Made by a program: the position numbers and the translations under genes. DNA of 64,000 nucleotides, taken from Chryseobacterium carnipullorum. GTDB lineage: Bacteria > Bacteroidota > Bacteroidia > Flavobacteriales > Weeksellaceae. The stretch covers positions 51,720 to 115,719 of the forward strand of contig NZ_FRCD01000020.1 in the NCBI RefSeq assembly GCF_900142785.1. The letters run 5' to 3'. Positions 35,567 to 43,404 of this stretch are shown here, piece by piece (position 1 is the first letter of the stretch; every line of letters starts with the position of its first letter). Under the pieces are notes generated by a model. The model made no database searches. It was not told the origin of the DNA and saw nothing but the letters and a program-made list of their open reading frames with translations.

Positions 35567-35574
35567 CAAATTTA
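35567..35574 (-). promoter_or_regulatory. -7 element of the metK promoter
   Basis: TAAATTTG on the minus strand, ending about 15 bases before the riboswitch stem. No clear TTG box upstream. Confidence 0.5.
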
Positions 35575-35664
35575 AGGACTATTTTTTTAATACTAAAGAA
35601 TTTTGCTGACTAATTATAATTTTCTTAAAATTAATGATTTATATCACTTAGCGGACTTCTTAGT

Positions 35665-36615
35665 TCATTGCGGCTTGATGCTCACAAATTCCTTCGGGTT
35701 GATATGATAATTCAGCTTAAGCTCTAAGGAACTTTTGATAGAATGTGATAATTCGTCAATAATTTTCTGCTTAAAGGTCGGCTTATAATAGATGATTTTG
35801 ATCTCTCGGTAAGGGAAAGGTTTTTTAAATCTGAAAACATTCTCCTTCTGTTCATCGGAAAGCTGGCTCAGTGCCAGTTCGGGCAAAATACTGATTCCCC
35901 CAACTTTATCTACCATATGCACCAATGTCTGAATATTGGACGCCAGGAAATCCAGATTTTTAGGTTTCAACGTATTCTCTTTCAGATGGCAGATATTTTC
36001 AAACTGGTTTCTGAGGCAATTTCCTTCCTCCAGAAGCCATACTTTTTCAACATTCAGTTCTTCAGGAATGATGTAAGAATTCTTTTTATTCGCTTCTGTA
36101 TTGGAACTGTAGATCATCAGTTCTTCATTAAACAGGAAGTCCTGATAAAATTCATCTGCCGTATCGTAAGGAGTAGAAATAATCCCTGCATCCAATTCAC
36201 CGGCTTTTAAAGCTTTGATAATATTATCTGTGGTCATTTCCTTGACATTCATCTGGATTTTTGGATTCTCTTCCAAAAACTTAAAGATTTCTGTAGGCAA
36301 AATGAACGAGGAAACGGTAGGAATAATTCCCAGATTGATCGTTCCGCCCAAAATATTATTTAAAAGATTGGCTTTATTTTTCAGCTCATTGACAGATTCT
36401 ATAATTACCTTTGCCTGATCAATGATCTGAAGCCCCACATCTGTGGTACGGATAGGGTGTGTAGTTCTGTCGAAAACCTTCACATCCAGTTCATCCTCAA
36501 ATTTTTGTATCATCGCGCTTAACGTGGGCTGCGTGATAAAGCATGCCTGAGCCGCTTTACCAAAATGTTTGTACTTATCTACAGCGATAAGATACTCCAG
36601 TTGCTGAATGTTCAT
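35665..36615 (-). CDS. oxyR: OxyR-type LysR regulator of peroxide response
   Basis: A 316-residue LysR-family regulator. The N-terminal helix-turn-helix is 'HFGKAAQACFITQPTLSAMIQKFEDEL'. The redox pair is intact: Cys200 and Cys209 in EEGNCLRNQFENICHLKE, the same spacing as Cys199/Cys208 of E. coli OxyR. Family: H2O2 oxidises the Cys pair to a disulfide and switches the tetramer to the activating form. The gene is divergent from katA with interleaved promoters, the classical arrangement of regulator and target. Confidence 0.93.
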   Translation of the reverse strand: MNIQQLEYLIAVDKYKHFGKAAQACFITQPTLSAMIQKFEDELDVKVFDRTTHPIRTTDVGLQIIDQAKVIIESVNELKNKANLLNNILGGTINLGIIPTVSSFILPTEIFKFLEENPKIQMNVKEMTTDNIIKALKAGELDAGIISTPYDTADEFYQDFLFNEELMIYSSNTEANKKNSYIIPEELNVEKVWLLEEGNCLRNQFENICHLKENTLKPKNLDFLASNIQTLVHMVDKVGGISILPELALSQLSDEQKENVFRFKKPFPYREIKIIYYKPTFKQKIIDELSHSIKSSLELKLNYHINPKEFVSIKPQ

Positions 36616-36635
36616 CTGATTAATATTATCTATTA

Positions 36636-36668
36636 CAAAGATAAAAGGTTTTTGCTATTAGTAATCAA
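36636..36668 (-). promoter_or_regulatory. oxyR promoter
   Basis: Minus strand: TTG (36668-36666), 22 bases, TATCTTTG (36643-36636), about 20 bases before the oxyR start. It interleaves with the katA promoter on the other strand. Confidence 0.65.
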
Positions 36669-36685
36669 AAATTCAAGTAAATTTG
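36652..36685 (+). promoter_or_regulatory. katA promoter
   Basis: Plus strand: TTG (36652-36654), 23 bases, TAAATTTG (36678-36685), 61 bases before the katA start. The -33 boxes of the two divergent promoters lie 11 bases apart, so OxyR bound here could act on both. Confidence 0.65.
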
Positions 36686-36694
36686 ATATTTAAT

Positions 36695-36711
36695 ACGTCT
36701 GCGTAAGACGT
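36695..36711 (+). promoter_or_regulatory. palindrome in the katA leader
   Basis: ACGTCT (36695-36700), GCGTA, AGACGT (36706-36711): a perfect 6-bp inverted repeat near the expected transcription start of katA. It could be a leader hairpin or an operator. Confidence 0.45.
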
Positions 36712-36746
36712 TTACGAGGGAAATCAATCATACAAATCATAACGAT

Positions 36747-38234
36747 ATGGATTCTAAAAAATTAACGCTCAGCAATGGCGCTCCTTATTTTGAACATCAG
36801 GACTCACAAACCGTAGGTCCGAGAGGTCCTGTGCTTTTACAGGATTTTATTCTTCAGGAAAATCTAGCACACTTTGTAAGGGAAAGAATTCCTGAAAGAA
36901 TTGTACACGCTAAAGGAAGTGGTGCTTACGGGACCTTTACGGTCACTCACGATATCAGTCAGTATACCAAAGCGAAATTATTTTCAAAAGTTGGAAACTC
37001 ATGCAGAATGTTTGCCCGTTTCTCTACCGTGGGTGGAGAAAAAGGAAGTGCAGACACCGCAAGAGATCCCAGAGGTTTTGCTTTAAAATTCTATACGGAA
37101 GACGGAAACTGGGATATGGTAGGAAACAATACGCCTGTATTTTTCATAAAGGATGCCAAAAAATTCCCGGACTTTATCCACACTCAGAAAAGGGTTCCGA
37201 AAACCAATTTAAAAAGCGCGACGATGATGTGGGATTTCTGGAGCCACAATCCTGAATCCCTGCACCAGGTTCTTATCTTGATGTCGGACAGGGGAACTCC
37301 GCATGGCTACAGACATATGCATGGATTCGGATCACATACTTTCGCAATGATCAATGATAAAAACGAAAGAGTTTGGGTGAAATTCCATTTTAAAACAAAA
37401 CAGGGAATTAAAAATTTCACTGATGCGGAAGCTGTAAAGATGGCAGGAGAAAACCCGGATTTTGCACAGGAAGATCTTTGCAACGCTATAGAAAACGGAG
37501 ATTTTCCAAAATGGACGATGTTTATCCAGGTCATGACGGAAGAACAGGCAAAAGATTTCAGATGGAATCCTTTTGATGTCACCAAAGTATGGTTCCATGA
37601 TGACTTCCCGATGATTGAGGTCGGGGAAATGGAACTAAATGAAGTTCCGGTTAATTATTTTGCCCATGTAGAGCAATCTACATTCTCACCAAGCAGTCTT
37701 GTTAACGGAATAAGCTTTTCTCCGGATAAAATGCTTCAGGGAAGATTGTTCTCTTATCCTGATGCACACCGATACAGAGTTGGAGTGAATGCTCACCAAC
37801 TGGAAGTGAACCGATGTCCTTTTGCCGTCAATAATTATCAGAGAGATGGCTTTATGGCGGACTCCAGTGAATATCAGGACAAACCTAATTATTTCCCCAA
37901 CAGCTTTGATGATGTAAAACCTGATCCTTCCTATAAGAATTATGAATATGAGCTGGACAGCGCCCATGTTGCCAGTTATAATAGAAATGATAATGACGAC
38001 GATCATTACACCCAGCCGGGATTACTGTATACAAAATCCATGACCTCTGAAGACAGAGAGCATCTGATCAGCAATATTATCGGAAGCATGAAAGGAATTA
38101 CGGGACCCAAAAGAGAGGAGATTATCAACCGTCAGTTATGTCATTTTTTCAGGGCTAATATTGAGCTTGGCATGAAAGTGGCATCACAGCTGAATATCAA
38201 TATAGATGCGAATATGATGAATCATTCGAAATAG
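36747..38234 (+). CDS. katA: haem catalase
   Basis: A 495-residue clade 3 (small-subunit) monofunctional catalase. Seen: active-site His54 in RIVHAKGSGAYG, Asn127 in VGNNTPVFF, and the haem-ligand Tyr337 in RLFSYPDAHRYR. 'DPRGFALKFYTEDGNWD' and the NADPH-region residues are also present. It decomposes H2O2 in the cytoplasm. No signal peptide. Divergent from oxyR and ended by an A/T-rich hairpin, so it is most likely a peroxide-induced monocistronic gene. Confidence 0.98.
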   Translation: MDSKKLTLSNGAPYFEHQDSQTVGPRGPVLLQDFILQENLAHFVRERIPERIVHAKGSGAYGTFTVTHDISQYTKAKLFSKVGNSCRMFARFSTVGGEKGSADTARDPRGFALKFYTEDGNWDMVGNNTPVFFIKDAKKFPDFIHTQKRVPKTNLKSATMMWDFWSHNPESLHQVLILMSDRGTPHGYRHMHGFGSHTFAMINDKNERVWVKFHFKTKQGIKNFTDAEAVKMAGENPDFAQEDLCNAIENGDFPKWTMFIQVMTEEQAKDFRWNPFDVTKVWFHDDFPMIEVGEMELNEVPVNYFAHVEQSTFSPSSLVNGISFSPDKMLQGRLFSYPDAHRYRVGVNAHQLEVNRCPFAVNNYQRDGFMADSSEYQDKPNYFPNSFDDVKPDPSYKNYEYELDSAHVASYNRNDNDDDHYTQPGLLYTKSMTSEDREHLISNIIGSMKGITGPKREEIINRQLCHFFRANIELGMKVASQLNINIDANMMNHSK

Positions 38235-38251
38235 TATTTTGAAAGATAAAT

Positions 38252-38292
38252 CAAAAAAAAGGAAAAAAAACCAATATTTTTTCCTTTTTTTT
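38252..38292 (+). terminator. terminator of katA
   Basis: An A8-GG-A8 block pairs with T6-CC-T8 around a short loop (about 38253-38292). The stem is rich in A-T pairs with a GG/CC centre and lies 18 bases after the katA stop. Confidence 0.75.
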
Positions 38293-38338
38293 GTAAAAAA
38301 TTTATAATTTGCAGAAAATAATATTTTAAAGTGGAAAA

Positions 38339-39106
38339 ATGAGTTACGAAAATATATTATTAGAAAAAGAAGACAAATTAGCTGTTGTCACAATAAACAG
38401 ACCTCAAAGCTTAAATGCTTTAAACGCAAAAACGATTCAAGAGATAAGCTCAGCAATGGATGAACTTAATGCTGACCCAACCTGTAGAGTTATTATCATT
38501 ACAGGAAGCGGTGAAAAGTCATTCGTAGCCGGAGCCGATATAAAAGAATTCAGTGATTTTGGACAGGAAAAAGCCGAAGAACTGGCCAGAAACGGGCACA
38601 ATACCCTGTTCAACAAAATTGAAAATACATCTAAACCTGTTATTGCAGCCGTTAATGGTTTCGCTTTAGGAGGAGGTTTAGAGCTTGCCATGGCGTGCCA
38701 TATCAGATATGCATCAGAGAATGCCAGACTCGGACTTCCGGAAGTAACGCTTGGATTAATTCCAGGTTATGGAGGAACACAAAGACTTCCTAAACTGGTA
38801 GGAAAAGGCATCGCCAACGAAATGATCTTCTCCGCTAAGATGATTCCTGCCCAAAAAGCAAAAGAAATCGGATTAGTGAATGAAGTATACCCTATTGAAG
38901 AACTATTAACCAAAACAAAAGAATTAGCGAGTATTATAGCCCATAACTCACCAATGGCTATATCGAAGGCTATCCAAGCCGTCAACTTGTCTGATACGGA
39001 TAAAGGTTTTGAATCTGAAATCAAGTATTTCGGAGAGCTTTTTGAAATGCAAGACAAGAAAGAAGGAGTTACTGCTTTTATAGAGAAAAGAAAGCCAAAC
39101 TTCTAA
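38339..39106 (+). CDS. enoyl-CoA hydratase/isomerase family protein
   Basis: A 255-residue crotonase-fold enzyme. Seen: oxyanion-hole segments 'KSFVAGADIKEF' and 'VNGFALGGGLELAMACHIRYA', and the catalytic Glu region 'LGLPEVTLGLIPGYGGTQRLPKLVG' with both typical Glu positions. Family: hydrates trans-2-enoyl-CoA to 3-hydroxyacyl-CoA in beta-oxidation or short-chain acid metabolism. It is 43 bases upstream of the deaminase gene in the same direction; whether they share a transcript is open. Confidence 0.94.
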   Translation: MSYENILLEKEDKLAVVTINRPQSLNALNAKTIQEISSAMDELNADPTCRVIIITGSGEKSFVAGADIKEFSDFGQEKAEELARNGHNTLFNKIENTSKPVIAAVNGFALGGGLELAMACHIRYASENARLGLPEVTLGLIPGYGGTQRLPKLVGKGIANEMIFSAKMIPAQKAKEIGLVNEVYPIEELLTKTKELASIIAHNSPMAISKAIQAVNLSDTDKGFESEIKYFGELFEMQDKKEGVTAFIEKRKPNF

Positions 39107-39148
39107 GATTTTTAATCCAAATTATTTCGAAAAAACTAATGCTGCGGT

Positions 39149-39571
39149 ATGAATAAGTTTGATAAAGCTTATCTAAAAATGGCCCAAGAGTGGGCAAAAC
39201 TTTCCTACTGTAAGAGAAAACAGGTAGGAGCTCTTATCGTAAAAGATAGGATGATTATTTCAGATGGTTACAACGGAACTCCTTCGGGGTTTGAAAACTG
39301 CTGTGAAAATGAAGAGGGTAAAACACACTGGTATGTACTTCATGCGGAAGCCAATGCGATATTAAAGCTGGCCGCTTCCACTCAGTCTGCAAAAGGTGCC
39401 ACGTTATATTTAACGCTGTCGCCATGCAAAGAATGCAGTAAACTGATTCTGCAGGCAGGAATTACAAGACTTGTGTATATTAATGAGTATTCAGACGACG
39501 ACGGAATAGCGTTCTTGAGAAATCATAACATTGAAATAGAACAAATATCGGACTGTGAACTAAAAAAATAA
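39149..39571 (+). CDS. dCMP deaminase family protein (ComEB-like)
   Basis: A 140-residue zinc deaminase. Seen: HAEANAILK (zinc His and catalytic Glu) and PCKECSKLI (two zinc Cys), plus the ComEB-type 'KRKQVGALIVKDRMIISDGYNGTPSGFENCC', which contributes extra metal-binding residues. Family: dCMP to dUMP, feeding dTMP synthesis. It is followed 7 bases later by the recombinase gene, so the two are probably co-transcribed. Confidence 0.94.
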   Translation: MNKFDKAYLKMAQEWAKLSYCKRKQVGALIVKDRMIISDGYNGTPSGFENCCENEEGKTHWYVLHAEANAILKLAASTQSAKGATLYLTLSPCKECSKLILQAGITRLVYINEYSDDDGIAFLRNHNIEIEQISDCELKK

Positions 39572-39577
39572 GCACAA

Positions 39578-40492
39578 ATGACTTGGGATGAAAAGATCAA
39601 AGATTTTGAAATATTTCTTCGCTTCGAAAGAAATTTTTCAGAAAACACACTCGATGCCTATATTCGGGACATCAAAAAATTAAAAGACTACGCAGAAGTA
39701 GAACTGGAAAACGTCGGTCCAGACGCTATCGGCTACGAAAACTTACAGGAGTATATCTTCAATCTTTCCAAACAAAAATTCAGCGAAAGATCTCAGGCAA
39801 GATGGATTTCTTCTATAAAAGCTTTCTTCAAGTTTCTGCTTGAGGACGAGTTCAGAGAAGATAATCCTGCGTCTTTACTTGAAGGACCAAAATTGGGATT
39901 ATATCTTCCTGACACCTTAAGCCTGCCTGATATCAACAAGATTATCGCAGCCATTGAGGCCAATTCTGACCTCGGAAAGAGAAACCATTGTATCATTGAA
40001 GTTCTTTACGGATGCGGATTGCGTGTCTCTGAACTTATTGATCTTAAAATTTCGAACATCAATTTCAAAGAACAGTACATTAAAGTAAACGGAAAGGGAA
40101 ACAAAACCCGTTTCGTTCCTTTGGCTGATTATACTGCCGAACTTTTGGAAACGTACATCAACGAAGTACGGTCGAACAACAAGATCAATAAAAAATATGA
40201 GGATACGCTGTTTCTTAACAGCCGTGGAACATCCATGTCCAGAGTAATCGTATTTCTGATTATAAAGGAACTTACGGATAAGGCTGGAGTAAGCAAAAAA
40301 ATATCGCCCCATACTTTCAGACATTCTTTTGCAACGCACCTTTTACAGAATGGAGCAGACCTTCGTTATATTCAGGAAATGCTTGGACATTCCAGCATCA
40401 CTACAACGGAGATCTATACCCATCTGAAAACGGAAGAACTTCGGGATGTGATCCTGAATTACCATCCGAGAAACATTAATATTGTTCAATAA
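39578..40492 (+). CDS. xerD: XerD-type tyrosine recombinase
   Basis: A 304-residue tyrosine recombinase. The N-terminal SAM-like DNA-binding domain spans about 1-90. The catalytic residues are in GCGLRVSELIDL (Arg), 'HTFRHSFATHLL' (His and Arg), 'MLGHSSITTTEIYTHL' (His and nucleophile Tyr). Length and lack of neighbouring phage or integron genes fit the housekeeping Xer enzyme that resolves chromosome dimers at dif. I cannot fully tell XerD from XerC by eye, but 'SPHTFRHSFATHLLQNGADLRYIQEMLGH'-type wording is XerD-like. Confidence 0.92.
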   Translation: MTWDEKIKDFEIFLRFERNFSENTLDAYIRDIKKLKDYAEVELENVGPDAIGYENLQEYIFNLSKQKFSERSQARWISSIKAFFKFLLEDEFREDNPASLLEGPKLGLYLPDTLSLPDINKIIAAIEANSDLGKRNHCIIEVLYGCGLRVSELIDLKISNINFKEQYIKVNGKGNKTRFVPLADYTAELLETYINEVRSNNKINKKYEDTLFLNSRGTSMSRVIVFLIIKELTDKAGVSKKISPHTFRHSFATHLLQNGADLRYIQEMLGHSSITTTEIYTHLKTEELRDVILNYHPRNINIVQ

Positions 40493-40537
40493 AAAGAAGT
40501 TCCATCTGACCTTTGAAAAAATAATAGTAGTAAACAG

Positions 40538-41053
40538 ATGAAATTATTGAAATATTGCCCAAGCTGTGGCAAAGAGACCCTCGACTGGGACGGTGAGAAG
40601 AAATGGAGTTGCCCGAAATGTGATTTCCGTCTCTACAATAATGTTGCCGGTGCAGTAGCTGTTGTTATCCGATATGGTGACGAAATTTACCTTACCAGAA
40701 GAAACCGTGATCCTAAAAAAGGAAAACTCGATCTGGCCGGAGGTTTTGTAGACCCAAAGGAAAGCGCAGAAGAAGCTTCTAAAAGGGAGCTTTTTGAAGA
40801 ACTTCAGCTTGATATAGATATTTCAAAATTAAAGTATGTAACCAGTCTTCCTAATGTGTATCAATACAAAGAAATTGATTACAATACGATTGATCTGTTT
40901 TATGAATATCATGTTCCGGAAAAGTTTGAAGTCAACCTTGAACTTTCGGAAATATCAGAGGCTGTCTGGATTCCGTTGAATGCATTGGATCTTGATGATA
41001 TTGCTTTTGACTCTCAAAAGAAGTTTTTTAAGGAATATCTGAAGAATATCTAA
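40538..41053 (+). CDS. Nudix hydrolase with N-terminal zinc ribbon
   Basis: A 171-residue protein. An N-terminal zinc ribbon (CPSCG...CPKCD, residues about 8-30) precedes a Nudix domain with the box GGFVDPKESAEEASKRELFEEL, complete apart from a Gln at the usual late Gly. Family: Nudix enzymes with a ribbon, such as NudC relatives, hydrolyse NADH or other nucleoside diphosphates; this one lacks the full NudC length, so the substrate stays open. Cytoplasmic. It ends before a long hairpin that faces the convergent haem-binding gene. Confidence 0.92.
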   Translation: MKLLKYCPSCGKETLDWDGEKKWSCPKCDFRLYNNVAGAVAVVIRYGDEIYLTRRNRDPKKGKLDLAGGFVDPKESAEEASKRELFEELQLDIDISKLKYVTSLPNVYQYKEIDYNTIDLFYEYHVPEKFEVNLELSEISEAVWIPLNALDLDDIAFDSQKKFFKEYLKNI

Positions 41054-41069
41054 ATAATAGTAAAAAAAT

Positions 41070-41143
41070 ATCCCGTAGATTCTACAATTCGTGCATCATG
41101 ATCAATCATGGGTACAGAACCTGTAAGATCTACGGGATTTTTA
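41070..41143. terminator. long bidirectional hairpin between convergent genes
   Basis: An 11-bp perfect stem (41070-41080 with 41128-41138) encloses a 47-base loop that itself has a CATGAT-ATCATG mini-hairpin. T runs follow the stem on both strands. It probably ends both the Nudix and the haem-binding transcripts, although the large structured loop is unusual. Confidence 0.75.
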
Positions 41144-41160
41144 TATTGTCTGTGTGGTGT

Positions 41161-41619
41161 CTAGTAAGATTTTGTTTTGAGCATATCTTCGAAGTAATGA
41201 ACCAGCAGTGTTCTTTCTGCGTCGGATAAATTAGCTTCCTTATGATAGACTATATAACCGGGCATAGGCATTAGCTTGTTTTGAATATTTTGAGATGCCT
41301 TATTCAGCATACTTTCTTTTAACTCCTTATTATACGTTCCCCAGATAGAAAAATTAAGACGTTCTCTCCCTTCATTCACATGGCTTTTAACAGACCAGGA
41401 AATGGGAGCAATATTTGCATATTTTGGATACACCGTTTCATTGGAATGACAATCATAGCAAGCTCCTTTTATCAAACCACTGATTTTCTCAGGAGTCTTT
41501 TTAGCATCGACAAAATTGACTGCTTTATCAACAGGTTTATTAACTTTATCAATCGGAATAAACTGGATCAGCGCAAAAACAACCAACGTCCAGAACAATA
41601 CTTTTTTTACCGTTTTCAT
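41161..41619 (-). CDS. haem-binding domain protein (CxxCH)
   Basis: A 152-residue protein. A single N-terminal hydrophobic helix (about 7-21) acts as a signal or anchor. The core has one haem-attachment motif in GACYDCHSNE followed by 'YPKYANIAPISWSVKSHVNEGRERLNFSIW', the pattern of the small Bacteroidota haem-binding domain family. A 'MPMPGYIVYHKEANLSDAERTLL' tail with a Met ligand candidate follows. Expected to be a periplasmic mono-haem cytochrome-like protein. It starts 4 bases after the Ig-like lipoprotein gene. Confidence 0.9.
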   Translation of the reverse strand: MKTVKKVLFWTLVVFALIQFIPIDKVNKPVDKAVNFVDAKKTPEKISGLIKGACYDCHSNETVYPKYANIAPISWSVKSHVNEGRERLNFSIWGTYNKELKESMLNKASQNIQNKLMPMPGYIVYHKEANLSDAERTLLVHYFEDMLKTKSY

Positions 41620-41623
41620 CTCT

Positions 41624-43381
41624 TTATTTTACCGGCGTCAATACAGCATTTCCGGATTGCGATTTCAATTCTTTTTCTACTTCCTTCGTCACCGTTTCTT
41701 TCGGCGCATCTTCTTTTGGAGGTTCTACTGGTTTAGGCGTATTACCTTTGGGGTTATCCAGTGTTCTGGTGTCTTTTAAATCCCAGTCTTCCTTAGTTTC
41801 CCATAGCGGTCTTACAATCGCTTTTTTGTAGAATACGTAGGAATCTTCCGCAAAAGTTTCTTTTTCAAAGTCCGCTTCGTCCCAGAACTTATTCCCGTTG
41901 TTATCCACCAGTATTCTTACAACATATTCATTAGGCTTAAGGATATCAAATTTCACATTATTGCCTTTGGTATACCTGGAGTAAATCACCTTATCTGAAG
42001 CATCCAGAAGCTGAATCCAATAGCTGGTATCCGGAGCATTCTGAAGGGTAAAGGCAAGACTTCCGAACTGATCAACTTTCTCTACCTCAAAATCGAAACG
42101 TTTGGACTGTACATTCTTTGCATAGAATGATGAAACGGTTTCTTTCGGAATGGTTAACTGGTATTTTTTCCCTGTCACAAAATCGGAGTGGATAACGATT
42201 TGGTAAGGATTGGTCTCGGAGATTTTTGCTGTGAATTCCTGAGTCGTTAAACTATCGCTCTTAAGAACCCATTTTTCAGGACTGATTTTATCGATGATAT
42301 ATCCCGATTTTATCCTGAAATCAGAATTTGGCGCCAGGCCGGGTCCTCCGTTATCACTCTCAAGATCCATGGCGTTTTTCTTGTTGTATTTGTAGAACAC
42401 GGACACCGTATCCTGCTTACTGCCGGTATCGTAACTGAATTTAAGATTATCATTCGCTGTCTGCCCTACATCGCTTTTTACAGCATCAAACCAAATCTTG
42501 ACAGAATCTGATTTGGGCCGGTGAGTCACCTTAATATCCTGAAGCTTTTCGTTGATAGAAGCTACTTTCACATTCTCTGGATTTCCTTCGAATGTCATCG
42601 TGATTCCTCCCGGACTTTCTTTCATTTCACCATATTTCAAAGGCTTTTTGGAAGGGTAAACTTTTAAATTCAATCCTGAAACAGATTTTTCAATGTCTAT
42701 CGGCTCTTTCTGAAACCCTATTTTTTCTTTTCCGGGATCATACACAGAGTTTCCATTTTCATCCTCAAAGGCAATGATCTTATATTTTCCTGGAGTAAGG
42801 TAATTAAGCTCGTAATAGCCATCTTCATCCACTTTGGTGATATAGTAAGGTTTCTGCTTATAATTGATGGTATCCTTTACCTGATAAAGTCCTACCACAA
42901 ATTTATTTTCACCTTGTTTCTTTTTAATCGCTAATGCATCTGTGATATCCCCGCTTACGTAGAGATCATCCAGCTTATCACCCGTTGAAAATGCAAAATT
43001 GAAATAACGGAGAATATTAGCTTCATTATTATCAGCAATAGAATTTCCAAAGTTGAAGTTATAGGTTGTATTGGCCTGAAGCGTATCTTCCCACTGGATC
43101 ATCACGTACTTATTCGCGATATTGGAAGGAAGGATCCTCTTTATATTTTTAATAGGCGGCGAGATGATCAGGTTTTTATTGATATCCTTTAACGTAATAT
43201 ATTCATCAAAATCCAGTCTGAGCTCATGGATATCTCTTTTGACATTGATTCTGGTGGAATCAATATTTGAGCCTAAAAACTTTGGAGCCAGGGTATCTTT
43301 CGGACCTCCCACAGGAGCTCCGACTCTTGCACATGAATGGGCAAGAAAACAGATAACGAATAATAGAAGAAGTCTTTTCAT
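41624..43381 (-). CDS. Ig-like domain lipoprotein
   Basis: A 585-residue predicted lipoprotein (lipobox LAHSC). It begins with the 'CARVGAPVGGPKDTLAPKF' start seen in Bacteroidota proteins carrying a Big_5-like Ig domain, then 'LRLDFDEYITLKDI' and further beta-rich modules. One is a carboxypeptidase-regulatory-like segment ('DEDGYYELNYLTPGKYKIIAFEDENGN', about residues 185-215). The C-terminal 50 residues are Pro/Lys/Glu-rich and low in complexity. A surface or periplasmic structural role is likely; no catalytic motif is seen. It forms a minus-strand run with the serine hydrolase upstream and the haem protein downstream. Confidence 0.85.
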   Translation of the reverse strand: MKRLLLLFVICFLAHSCARVGAPVGGPKDTLAPKFLGSNIDSTRINVKRDIHELRLDFDEYITLKDINKNLIISPPIKNIKRILPSNIANKYVMIQWEDTLQANTTYNFNFGNSIADNNEANILRYFNFAFSTGDKLDDLYVSGDITDALAIKKKQGENKFVVGLYQVKDTINYKQKPYYITKVDEDGYYELNYLTPGKYKIIAFEDENGNSVYDPGKEKIGFQKEPIDIEKSVSGLNLKVYPSKKPLKYGEMKESPGGITMTFEGNPENVKVASINEKLQDIKVTHRPKSDSVKIWFDAVKSDVGQTANDNLKFSYDTGSKQDTVSVFYKYNKKNAMDLESDNGGPGLAPNSDFRIKSGYIIDKISPEKWVLKSDSLTTQEFTAKISETNPYQIVIHSDFVTGKKYQLTIPKETVSSFYAKNVQSKRFDFEVEKVDQFGSLAFTLQNAPDTSYWIQLLDASDKVIYSRYTKGNNVKFDILKPNEYVVRILVDNNGNKFWDEADFEKETFAEDSYVFYKKAIVRPLWETKEDWDLKDTRTLDNPKGNTPKPVEPPKEDAPKETVTKEVEKELKSQSGNAVLTPVK

Positions 43382-43404
43382 ATATGTTTAAGCAAAATTA
43401 AACA

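Noticed and set aside
39578..40492. Tyrosine recombinase as integrase of a mobile element
   Set aside because: Length and motifs fit housekeeping XerD, and no attachment repeats, tRNA or phage genes are nearby.
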